From positions 1,138,001 to 1,202,000 of the forward strand of contig CAJNDT010002890.1 in assembly GCA_905221615.1 (NCBI GenBank): a stretch of 64,000 nt of DNA, read 5' to 3'. Made by a program: the position numbers and the translations under genes. Below are positions 60,001 to 64,000 of the stretch, in pieces; within the stretch, counting starts at the first letter, position 1, and each line of letters opens with the position of its first letter. The notes below the pieces were generated by a model. That model worked only from the letters and a program-made list of their open reading frames with translations. It ran no database searches and was not told where the DNA came from. The DNA comes from Symbiodinium sp. CCMP2592 (Eukaryota; Sar; Dinophyceae; Suessiales; Symbiodiniaceae).

Positions 60001-62528
60001 GCGTCGGAGGTCGGCTGGTAGTCAACCCCAAGCCGCTCACGGAAGGTGGCAAGTCGGAAAAGGCTCGCGGAGTGCTTCTGCAACACCTTTCCTGTCAGGA
60101 CATCTAAACCCTTAACCAGAAGCGTGGTGTCAGGCTCTGCTGCGTGCAGTTGCTTCAGGCGCATACGCCATTGGGTCCACTGCCTCAGCAGCTTTGCAGC
60201 CTCCGACAAAGTGGAAGCAGCCTTCGGCGTCACCAAAAAACGCAACATGGTTGATCGTTCTGACGCTCCCCCGGGCTGAAACACCGTCATCAGACGAAAG
60301 ATCTTTCCTGCCACACTCAGGTGGCGTGAGGCGACAATGTCAACCCTCACAGCATCCGGGATTGCCTGAAGAATCAAGGTCACGCATCGCTGTTCCAGCA
60401 AGGCATGCTGGGGCTGCACCAAATTTACCTGATCAAACTCCTTCTGGATCGACAGCCTTTCAAGCGGGGAAGTGGAGAGCCACCGCACGTAGGCCTGGTT
60501 GGCCGCCTGGTATGTATAACCCCACCAGACACTTCCGGTGTCTGACAGTGAAGAAATCATCGGCTGGACCACTGCGATCCAATCTCCAAGCGCGGTGGGG
60601 TTGTTAGGGTTGTAGGCCTCTAGGGACGGTAGGGAACTTACATGTTTACCCACAGCTTCAGGCCTAAGGTCCTTAACATCAACCCGACCACTATTTCCAA
60701 CCGGCGGGGCAGCTATGGGAAGACTTAAACCCGAAGGGGCCGGTGGGCTCGGAGGTGGAGTGGACGATGGAGGCCTCGGAGGAGGCGATTGGTATCGAGG
60801 CATTGCCGCTCCCGCGCAGGAGGAGACAGCATGGCAGGATGGCACTGGAAGTTGTGCTCCAAACGCAGGATGCTTCGGAGGAGATGGACTGTTGCTCCAC
60901 GCCCCAGAAGTGGGCGGAGCTGCGACCAAGGGCGAAGTCCACTGCGGAGGAGGAGGAGGAACGAAGTCCACAGGCTCTAAAACCAACGAACCATTAACCA
61001 CCTTCCAGCTATGATTAACTCCCATAACCCTTATCACCCCAGACGAAGTCGGCAACTGGGCACGGGGAGACAGAGCGAAGTACTGAGGTCCAGCACCCGC
61101 AGCAGAATGAAGTCCAAAGTCCATCGAAGGAACCTCGGAAGGAGAAACGGGATTGGGAATCCCTGAAGAGGATTGGACTCCTGGGGGCCCTGTAAAAGAG
61201 TGAAGTCCAAAGTCCATAGACGGAACCTCAGAAGGCGAAAGGGTGGCCCCAGGAGCACTCGTAGTTGAAGTCAAAGGCACCATGTCCCCGGGAAAAGCCA
61301 TCGGGGAGTGAACAGATGGGCCAAAATCCATATCGAGGGAGGACTGACGTGGAGGCTCCTGACCCAAGACAAGGTCGTGAGTGGAATGAAGGGGATCCGA
61401 AACATTCCAAGAAGACCACCCCTCAGAGGCGAAAGGAGGCAGAGGTGGCACCGGGGGCAAAGGATAACCCTCCTCAGACTGAAAGTTTACCCTTTGGCCC
61501 TTGAGCTCTAGTTCCTCTACCCTACGCCCAGAAGAGGCCGACCCAAAAGATCTGGATCCTCTCGTACTACGTTCAGCCTCAGCTTTCTCTAGCCTATCAT
61601 GAAGATGCTCAACCAAAGACCGTAGTCTAACGATTTCGAAATGTTGCTCTGAGGGATCCGGGATCTCGTAGGCCGAACTCTTCTGGGACCTCTGGGCTTC
61701 CGGAGACAGAGGGATAGACCTCCTTGCTGCGTCTTCACTGACGCTCTCAGCCCTTTCGTTCCCTAATCTCGCGCTACCGGTTTCTAGTTCGAAGTGAGAC
61801 CTGTTCGGAACCCTTTCTTCTGAAACGCCTTCCCCGACAGTTGTGGAAACTCTCGGAATCCCAAGGCTAGCTGCTGAAGTTCCTGGAAGTTGCCCAGGCG
61901 ATCCTGAAGCTCCCACAACTCTCGGTCCCAGCACTCCAGAATTCAAAGAGTCCCGAACTTGATTCAAGCCAGCAGGATCCTCATTCGTCAGCTTGGGCGC
62001 TGCTTGTCTTCCCAGCTCTCGATCAGACGTTTCCCGCAGTTCCACTGGATCTTCATCATTCCAAATCGTTACTTTCGTAGCATCATTCAAGAGGCTTGGG
62101 GTTGGCTCAAACTTCATGGGAGACATAGACATCCAGTCCATAGGTTCACCCTCTCTGATAGGCCCAGGTTTCCCAGAACGCATCTTTAGACCAGGGTTGG
62201 TCGCCTGTCCACTGGCAGCCTGAACCACATCTGAAGTTCTCCCTGTCTCACCATTTCCCGAGCCTTCTGTAGGAAGTCCCTTCCCCTTCCCTCCAGACCC
62301 CAACTCATAGTCAGGCTCCAGAACATCATCGTCTACTCGAACCTCGGGAAGCTTCTTGGCCCCATCAAGCCCTTGAGGTCTCGCCTTCTGAAGCTCAACC
62401 TCTGCCTTGGCCTTGTCCGACCAGAAGGGGTGCGCTGTCGGCGAGGTCTCCTCCGTAGCCAAGGCAGTCTCCTGTTCCTGATCCCTGGCATCAGGATCTT
62501 GCCGTCGGCGGCGCATGGAGGGGTCCAT
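51096..62528 (-). CDS. Giant Gag-Pol polyprotein of copia type, 3,810 aa
   Basis: This single uninterrupted frame starts with ATG 167 nt after the 5' LTR. Domains in order: a proline/serine-rich N-terminus with a short coiled coil (about residues 300-330); a gag-like helical region (about 630-860); a CCCH finger (C912, C921, C927, H931) and a CCHC knuckle (C942, C945, H950, C955); a retropepsin with D1074-S-G-A; an HHCC site (H1526, H1531, C1538, C1541) and integrase core D1564, D1749, E1785, in which D and E are separated by exactly 35 residues; a long spacer with a dioxygenase-like domain (H2813, D2815, H2859, R2877); a copia reverse transcriptase with D3157 and YVDD at 3259-3262; RNase H with D3444, E3483, D3518, D3567; and a 240-residue tail with two hydrophobic stretches. 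All catalytic residues I looked for are present. Gag and pol share one frame, so processing must be proteolytic. Typical copia polyproteins are about 1,300-1,500 aa. Confidence 0.95.
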   Translation of the reverse strand: MDPSMRRRRQDPDARDQEQETALATEETSPTAHPFWSDKAKAEVELQKARPQGLDGAKKLPEVRVDDDVLEPDYELGSGGKGKGLPTEGSGNGETGRTSDVVQAASGQATNPGLKMRSGKPGPIREGEPMDWMSMSPMKFEPTPSLLNDATKVTIWNDEDPVELRETSDRELGRQAAPKLTNEDPAGLNQVRDSLNSGVLGPRVVGASGSPGQLPGTSAASLGIPRVSTTVGEGVSEERVPNRSHFELETGSARLGNERAESVSEDAARRSIPLSPEAQRSQKSSAYEIPDPSEQHFEIVRLRSLVEHLHDRLEKAEAERSTRGSRSFGSASSGRRVEELELKGQRVNFQSEEGYPLPPVPPLPPFASEGWSSWNVSDPLHSTHDLVLGQEPPRQSSLDMDFGPSVHSPMAFPGDMVPLTSTTSAPGATLSPSEVPSMDFGLHSFTGPPGVQSSSGIPNPVSPSEVPSMDFGLHSAAGAGPQYFALSPRAQLPTSSGVIRVMGVNHSWKVVNGSLVLEPVDFVPPPPPQWTSPLVAAPPTSGAWSNSPSPPKHPAFGAQLPVPSCHAVSSCAGAAMPRYQSPPPRPPSSTPPPSPPAPSGLSLPIAAPPVGNSGRVDVKDLRPEAVGKHVSSLPSLEAYNPNNPTALGDWIAVVQPMISSLSDTGSVWWGYTYQAANQAYVRWLSTSPLERLSIQKEFDQVNLVQPQHALLEQRCVTLILQAIPDAVRVDIVASRHLSVAGKIFRLMTVFQPGGASERSTMLRFLVTPKAASTLSEAAKLLRQWTQWRMRLKQLHAAEPDTTLLVKGLDVLTGKVLQKHSASLFRLATFRERLGVDYQPTSDAVSELCRMMQAEVEHLMHSTDDNPVKDEVPGRGDDAKKQRLQRLQTSPSTPKAKTSPAGPKSPGAGMKPCRSWLTAGGCTYGSSCQFYHDQDEEKMRGRCFCCSAEDHWADSCPVKARLKAEAKAANEESPSTSPKTPKAPADSSPKGKAKGKAKEGKGKEGKPGGKPKVATVDPQTAPAGTANDQAEAAAPSQGDGNAAINAEILSVLRSIKTKALRLSAVSNPTGYGLLDSGASASLRQASPQEIQESRPVSVSLAVGEALMHVNSAGTLLVRESVQPILPMHALPLLGCEINWTDRGIHVRHPGLGILPVRLKDGTPELPEFLVLRLIGEYERFLLRRETSRAVSQQLWQRSVGQEEVGLSSLREWVAAHVAADSCSESELQLIVKTLFPGLPEGLASQVAVSPTFDPSCVPFNRRTRRQLFDPQVPTLVHLFAGKQRWRHSVGQVLEVDISRGSDLLSDDVFGMLLRAATLGVIDGVVCGPPSRTFNPEALASSSNGLKFRGEEGDDRFGFSDLSPSDRALVDRDTLLFLRSLLLTFVASCAKEKFFNCLEMPETSTAWEWPEYENVSVCLGGWTASFDQGTLGHPCSKATVVYTSSFQLYESLHELKLPPEVIEAPASNFYGKEWAPGLVSRVLRAWDDYCCVSFERLQAHTREREGLLLNLCQEATVAKMSPEVWERHCQADHLPYRNDCPICIQGASRDRSHFTKHPHLFELSSDVAGPYHKGRDFGGACRYFVIFTIRVPVRSDKKEWRDKSSEIAFQEKVDEAKAQDKEDPHASLIYQPVHVTGEPLRGDAEQPSRVKVYTKLGDDFLEEPSSAVGVSSTPGEDDDSALPVSFEVKSPHKPPPLQPEGSDSDDGQEFVTLVWAEPLKTRQSFNVQLAIMRAVARLRAFGIPCFRFHSDRAREYLSDSLERFLAEQGIHSTRTAPEDHPSNGAAEVAIREVKRAARRALLSANLPSCHWPTAVRHAGEVMWRKGLVRLGGAARSLLAYGTPVEARKRLRHRDVWMSRTRSGVLIGPAPQTLSSYLVLFEDDTVCITSAVYPVDYRPRPPSEPAEPPLRPKPLSGSSTGAFLPMPHYRHGSKGPSVRVTLQGPSLPAAGGMSAIADFSDFYGSGEFSRRSFSESEDSLKAGSDGPVDFLSDSSDDPKTAGMPEVPQQEFSTLQGVCEDPAASDEVFSSEDRRESGEDSCSESPGEIAETREADDAPGVPPTNLGEGSRSPGEPCGHRVLRFVGPNPQRMPEANPAPGGRNVQGINRRVLQVSFAYMSPEQWAAVCYLEEEEFERQMSDLTRFLDPGDPVDGDTEIPFLLLRGTLRNHRWDRYPTMEYQDADGRRAPLFEVLQHHDDDGWYADDSAFGDRLVAFTIRDFRTSEIRVVVLRLFEQEPPSPLAVPGPIDPPHIRAFRVKDEASSASGSYSASSSQGYPPPMLAETSSAADRPGQGYSSPMPAEAPAVSDPSGSVSSFSSGSLDVSATGPVSSSSGNTSTVDTYSTLQSSIAEWTIDPPSNPLCHMLQSGAPLSPYIIQIGLQGCVEVLENDDDLEKTLHYAIRGFQSEQRGGRMLPNALEPKVGWIVVGAMIARWLEDNPESAGGYDVPERVKAIALGTATSTVPEAPAPSMYDFWLKKLDHNDRADVNVPTPRWDRRYAVLSDREAERLQRGRPVDEPANGWNELDLQNFGCLVHTMHNPEHAFMIGLFVLRGRNWTAMPEVRMIWDHRHTNAPVPYVFGYQPGGLNDQNTEYELDLLGVVETERVVDFEDEPNRRAYLYRAIRYGQPPQWFLIESNMIWQDRFRSSEETGRNPVPNPQGPPPFENRRDRSPRRDPDAGPAFRVARLFSSSGGSPSATEAFSPCETFCKQVLLEGNSVSTGQLANAIRLYVQDKKAINRIAKRPLAGNQKDEASGATLPPWFWSSGAWVFSAKVGITNTVHECPWLTRLLAVSLFHRTGHCFASVGFVVNIESEIHRDSHNSLESMNVVWNVGQGSGSLEVRGHEMPLPPNAWLSFPPRDLHKSGSWEGDKILVLGYTPRSLEKLTSSDLLSLRWVNMPIQDLEPLSSSSVIGEPSPGDGVSKLLPDEYDSGEEEADLPAEESWSQVTQGYEQMHQAVTHFLKSLQRSVVGASSEGPVDPITLQAMREASSLRNELGWHLELARLYGCDEPVSSSSWRVCAAAPAAEHLESQPLLHTRIVSNEEVREKLHEWRDAMKAECDSLISKGAVELVADSQVEKWILDGEDVEILPGRGVATEKPPVAPGSTKRNKYRAVICGNFQKWSEERAAESFYAGGADSLSIRTALRWAGMRKHGGSGTDVKTAFLNAPLDEQEAEYLICNPPKVLYAAGVIPRGYKWRVHGALYGLQTSPRAWSRLRDKTCRVLTWTVDGENRRLQQCVADPNIWLVKSPCGETVALMCWYVDDLLVLGPWSERSALLEKIKATWECSAFTHTEDGPVEYCGLEISESADGLLIGQTKYIKELLKRHNVQGSAKSPCAAWSANFDDGESRDDPVDPEAVKAAQSITGELLWLSVRARPELSFPVSRMAQLTTKRPKDALSIGQGVLRFLNSSPSQCIVYGPPPGDCGASQQYPRPVVETTLHAFADASFGPSSGRSHQGLLVCWAGAPLHWESGRQTLTALSTAESELISYVCVAQAAEAVEALIGEIFPEPLTRSLFGDNSSAISIVSGPPTSWRSRHLRLRSHALRERIENGVWTVYHLSGLLMPADILTKAMTASKFGDMLPFLGVKNPSEDCRLRLAAVLACCALLLKGQGSPEPEGWGWVIVYLTVVILAYEGFRSFLRRFLGVVAYVFPGLGARFPGVLDVHSSPDSGTTQQPAASTPPSSSTQLPVPGARLPRDSSSSIGARLPGGASLSSRSTSNLRSIGVNTNPEDYAPLPPVLPAAPAATYRHPIDLVSHSTSSGSHWHQNPECYHLRNRDHSSLLPCSDCVVGRTVFHTNLPTGLRRRRGG
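51099..51761 (-). other. C-terminal extension with two hydrophobic segments
   Basis: Residues about 3590-3810 follow RNase H. Two membrane-like segments (about 3595-3610 and 3618-3636) are followed by a basic stretch, a serine/proline-rich region with repeated G-A-R-L-P units, and a cysteine/histidine cluster near the end (H-x-N-P-E-C-Y-H, then C-S-D-C). The protein finishes with L-R-R-R-R-G-G. Copia polyproteins normally end soon after RNase H. An envelope-like or membrane-targeting role is possible, but nothing here identifies one. Confidence 0.7.
51819..52211 (-). other. Copia-type RNase H
   Basis: Residues about 3440-3570 have catalytic D3444 (A-D-A-S), E3483 (S-T-A-E-S-E-L), D3518 (G-D-N-S-S-A) and D3567 (P-A-D-I-L-T-K), the standard order for copia RNase H, which degrades the RNA of the hybrid during reverse transcription. 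Confidence 0.93.
52719..53399 (-). other. Copia-type reverse transcriptase
   Basis: Residues about 3044-3270 match the RVT_2 layout: an entry helix with W-R-D-A-M-K-A-E, the basic K-Y-R-A-V-I-C-G segment, the first catalytic aspartate D3157 in T-D-V-K-T-A-F-L-N, the Y-G-L-Q-T-S-P-R-A-W block and the YVDD box at 3259-3262. All three metal-binding aspartates are present. Confidence 0.95.
53859..54311 (-). other. 2OG-Fe(II) dioxygenase-like domain in the polyprotein
   Basis: Residues about 2750-2890 show the iron and 2-oxoglutarate ligand pattern of the double-stranded beta-helix dioxygenases: H2813-x-D2815, distal H2859 and R2877 eighteen residues later in a Y-T-P-R context. The first ligands sit in HRDSHN, an HxDxHN motif like that of the TET/JBP DNA-base oxidases. 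Around them alternate hydrophobic strands and a glycine-rich turn. A W-F-W-S-S-G-A-W-V-F segment precedes the domain. Target (DNA, RNA or protein) and activity are unknown; a structural relic is possible. The fold assignment is inference from motif order and spacing. Confidence 0.55.
54282..56860 (-). other. Unclassified spacer between integrase and dioxygenase-like domain
   Basis: Residues about 1890-2750 join integrase to the dioxygenase-like domain. Serine/proline/acid-rich linkers alternate with stretches that look folded. One (about 2130-2270) is rich in aromatic and acidic residues, with F-L-L-L-R-G-T and Y-A-D-D-S-A-F-G-D. Another (about 2370-2680) has many W, Y and H residues. I recognise no family in them. 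In ordinary copia elements this gap is a short disordered linker. Confidence 0.6.
56861..57953 (-). other. Integrase (HHCC zinc site plus DD35E core)
   Basis: H1526-x4-H1531-x6-C1538-x2-C1541 is the zinc-binding pre-integrase motif. The RNase-H-fold core follows: D1564 in S-D-V-A-G-P, D1749 in H-S-D-R-A-R-E and E1785 in N-G-A-A-E, with 35 residues between the last two. The gap between the first and second aspartate is long (185 residues) because of an acidic, proline-rich insertion of roughly 120 residues. The catalytic triad is complete. Confidence 0.9.
59049..59345 (-). other. Aspartic protease domain
   Basis: Residues about 1062-1160 contain L-L-D-S-G-A with catalytic D1074, typical of retropepsins, which act as homodimers. 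A hydrophobic segment ending in a conserved-looking glycine region follows. It should release gag, integrase and reverse transcriptase from the polyprotein. Confidence 0.85.
59664..59795 (-). other. Tandem CCCH plus CCHC zinc fingers (nucleocapsid part)
   Basis: Residues 912-931 form C-x8-C-x5-C-x3-H, a CCCH finger of the type common in RNA-binding proteins. Ten residues later 942-955 form C-x2-C-x4-H-x4-C, the classical retroviral zinc knuckle. A knuckle alone is normal in copia gag. The CCCH finger in front of it is an unusual addition and probably also contacts RNA. Confidence 0.85.
59934..60641 (-). other. Gag-like region of the polyprotein
   Basis: Residues about 630-865 are mostly helical-looking and tryptophan-containing. 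They begin near Y639-N-P-N-N and run to a glutamate-rich helix before the basic, lysine-rich segment that leads to the zinc fingers. Position and composition fit a copia gag core that forms the particle shell. The assignment rests on location and pattern, not on a named motif. Confidence 0.6.
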
Positions 62529-62678
62529 TGTTTCGAGGGACTAGATCTAGAAAGTTATCTCAGCGAACCTATCACCCGACTAAGCTAGGACCTAGAGCCT
62601 AGACTTATAAAGTCGGGGAGCGGAGGGCGATACTTAGGGGCCTAAGCCTACAAAGTAGAGCTAAAGGAACCCTAAGGG

Positions 62679-62695
62679 AGCTTGGGCTCCTAACC
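62679..62695 (-). promoter_or_regulatory. Presumed primer-binding site, priming tRNA not identified
   Basis: Directly after the 5' LTR the minus strand reads GGTTAGGAGCCCAAGC. The position is right for a tRNA primer site. The sequence does not resemble the initiator-Met site (TGGTATCAGAGC) used by most copia elements, and the first T of the usual TGG is the LTR's terminal A instead. A different tRNA or an internal tRNA fragment may be used. I could not name it. Confidence 0.4.
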
Positions 62696-62874
62696 TCTTT
62701 TCGAGGAGTTACCGGGGAAGGGCCTTTAGAAGAACCTGGCTACCTAAGCTTTGGACTCTAGGCTCAACCCTGAACTTACACCCCGAAAGCACGCAACAAC
62801 TTTATATACGCTGAGCAAAAAAGGCCTGCATGTGCGTGTCATCATGCGCAGGGGCTCATGCTGAATCTCCAACA
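62696..62874 (-). repeat. 5' LTR of the copia element
   Basis: This 179-bp copy is identical to 50521-50699. On the minus strand it starts TGTTGGAGATTC and ends CGAAAAGA. It carries a TATA-like GTATATAAAG (plus-strand 62810-62819), and a run of six T lies just upstream of that in the transcription direction. As the upstream LTR it should carry the promoter. R/U5 boundaries cannot be fixed from sequence alone. Confidence 0.95.
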
Positions 62875-62961
62875 ATTAGAATAGGGTTTTGGGGTATACT
62901 ATACTCTAATTCTAATAAGGACCCCCCAAAATAGTATAAGTGTAACGAGTTTCATGCGCAG

Positions 62962-63048
62962 ACCCAGCCCGTGAGCTCCCCAAGAGAATCTGACAGTCCA
63001 AGTACCACAACTACTGCTTTACAGTGCTACCATCCTTATCCAGATTCC
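62962..63048 (+). CDS. Candidate downstream exon of the copia-interrupted gene
   Basis: After the right MITE fragment, TTTCATGCGCAG could be a 3' splice site. The following phase-0 frame starts T-Q-P-V-S-S-P and is Ser/Thr/Pro rich until a stop near 63048. Phase agrees with the exon ending at 50493, so the two may belong to one gene whose intron carries the retrotransposon. The product is too short to classify, so confidence is low. Confidence 0.2.
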
Positions 63049-64000
63049 GACACCTGATCTTTCGTTGCTTGGGACCCTGAAGAGCAAGCCGAAAAAAGCA
63101 ACGATTCCATGTGCCCAAGGCCACAGACTCTCTTCATCAAAGCGCCCGGATCCCTTAAGTAGCTCAAATCTTCGCACCTGTATCTATAAGCAGTGTCACA
63201 GTGAGCATTCACTGTGAGCTTACATGGAGAGTTGGAGACCTGGTAACTAGTTCGTTTGTAAACCCAAAAGTATCCCAGCTCTATTTCGGATCCCTTCATA
63301 GGCTACTTACAAGTCTACTCACTACCTGCTTACTAAGTCCCCCGACCCTCCAAGAGAGTTCTGGGGTCTTGGCTGCAGGGTCTATGAGTCTCAAGAGGGT
63401 ATACTGCATGCAGGACTATGGGCGAGTGTATACAAGAACCATACGTGCACTGAGGTACGTTTGGTTGCCGCTTTGGTATATCAGCGCCTTTGCACGCACC
63501 GAAAGGGTCCAAGGGCCCACGGGTTATCCTGGTCGGTGCGCTGTTAAGATCAATGAGTCGACATACTTGGGGTTTGTGTATAGGGCCAACACACAGTAGC
63601 CTAGTAGTACAAAGCTCCATCGCTACCTGGGTCCCAAAAACCTAAAGCCCTAAAGCACTATAAACCCTCAATCCTTAACGGCCTAAATTCTTACGTCTTT
63701 CGATGTCCCAGCCCATGAACCTTAAACACCAAGCCCGAAACCCAAGACTCCCTAAGCCATCTGAGGCCTAGTTTTGAATCCTGAACATGATGTTGCCATA
63801 ATTGGTTCCCAAAGCCCTAATTTCCCATTGTAGGCTGTTGGTTCGGGCCTCGCCATATGCACTGCAGACGGGCGATTATAGCCTTTCGTTGGGTTTCTTC
63901 AGGCTCTGCTTGAAGGGAGGAAGGTTGTTGTTTAGGGTGTAGGGTTCCAAAAAACGAAAGCATGAGCAGAGTTTGATTTTCCTGAGAGCTATTAGCGTTG
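63049..64000. other. Right end of window
   Basis: Contains one family-4 MITE (63221-63355) and degenerate telomere-like DNA near 63,640-63,760. No gene is supported. Confidence 0.5.
63221..63355. mobile_element. MITE family 4, copy f
   Basis: Left TACATGGAGAGTTGGAGACC is diverged; right TTACTAAGTCCCCCGACCCT is well preserved. Confidence 0.65.

Larger units (their letters stand above)
50521..62874 (-). mobile_element. Complete Ty1/copia LTR retrotransposon, 12,354 bp, recently inserted
   Basis: This is a structurally complete element read from right to left. It is bounded by two 179-bp direct LTRs that read identically base for base, and flanked on both sides by the 5-bp duplication ATTAG (50516-50520 and 62875-62879). 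Inside the right (5') LTR come a 167-nt leader and one open reading frame with domains in copia order: gag, protease, integrase, reverse transcriptase, RNase H. A purine tract abuts the left (3') LTR. The minus-strand LTR begins TGTTGGA, which is common in copia elements. It is about twice the usual 5-6 kb of plant copia elements because of large additions before gag, between integrase and reverse transcriptase, and after RNase H. Identical LTRs and an intact frame imply very recent, possibly ongoing, activity; that is inference. Confidence 0.97.
50497..62945. mobile_element. MITE (family 6) split by the copia insertion
   Basis: The left fragment (50497-50520, TACTATAGGGGCC then TTAATGATTAG) and the right fragment (62875-62945, ATTAGAATAGGGTTTTGG onward to ATAGTATAAGTG) together read like the other family-6 elements. 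The 24,139-24,247 copy, for example, read on the minus strand shows the same order. The copia element therefore landed inside a pre-existing small element. Confidence 0.75.

Noticed and set aside
51189-62588. Many plus-strand open frames of 60-276 codons opposite the copia polyprotein
   Set aside because: They are antisense shadows of one long, fully recognisable minus-strand polyprotein and show no protein-like motifs.
62679-62695. Initiator-methionine tRNA as copia primer
   Set aside because: The sequence after the LTR does not match the complement of the initiator tRNA 3' end, so no primer tRNA is named.
1-64000. tRNA, rRNA or dinoflagellate spliced-leader genes
   Set aside because: I looked for tRNA T-loop/CCA patterns, conserved rRNA stretches and the spliced-leader core and found none. 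GAGCCATTTGGGAG at 1357 and 29708 only faintly resembles the leader.

Overview
The window looks like nuclear DNA of a dinoflagellate, most likely from the Suessiales/Symbiodiniaceae side. Four things suggest this. Short degenerate telomere-like units (TTTAGGG on one strand, CCCTAAA on the other) are scattered through nearly all non-coding DNA. The gene pieces I can reconstruct are split by small introns and almost all lie on one strand. Short terminal-inverted-repeat elements (MITE-like) are extremely dense. There is also a very large Ty1/copia polyprotein of a kind I recall from dinoflagellate gene sets. No bacterial operon, rRNA, tRNA, spliced-leader gene or CRISPR array was recognised. The taxonomic call is an inference, not a search result.

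Layout. Positions 1-22,300 are almost gene-free: telomere-like patches, AT and GA microsatellites, and about 30 palindromic elements of roughly 70-145 bp. From 22.8 to 38.5 kb lies a block of plus-strand genes: a small membrane or secreted protein (22.8-23.4 kb), a polytopic membrane protein (27.5-28.9 kb), a five-exon, cysteine-rich, probably extracellular protein (30.1-31.3 kb), an AIG1-like P-loop GTPase (33.7-37.0 kb) and a seven-repeat beta-propeller protein (37.2-38.5 kb). Between and inside these genes are an AT-rich island with TTTAATGG arrays (24.9-27.35 kb), a 21-bp repeat array that reverses direction (32.3-32.65 kb), a duplicated segment with a conserved stem (32.9-33.26 kb) and a 1.95-kb tandem-repeat block inside the GTPase gene (34.6-36.5 kb). 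From 38.5 to 50.3 kb the DNA returns to telomere-like patches, MITEs and a few isolated candidate exons.

The dominant feature is a complete 12,354-bp Ty1/copia retrotransposon on the minus strand (50,521-62,874). It has 179-bp LTRs that read as identical, a 5-bp target duplication (ATTAG), a polypurine tract and one uninterrupted 3,810-codon reading frame. The order is gag, zinc fingers, protease, integrase, a spacer of about 1,150 residues, reverse transcriptase and RNase H, then a hydrophobic C-terminal extension. The spacer contains an HxD...H...R arrangement that looks like a 2-oxoglutarate/Fe(II) dioxygenase with a TET/JBP-like HxDxHN motif. I consider this the most interesting object in the window. 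The element sits inside a MITE that itself appears to occupy an intron of a cysteine-rich host gene.

A second theme is that MITEs repeatedly fill or border inferred introns. The clearest case is a 140-bp, phase-0 intron at 27,628-27,767 that is almost entirely one MITE. This fits transposon-driven intron gain (introner-like elements). Exon models come only from reading frame, phase and GT/GC-AG sites in the DNA and need transcript support.
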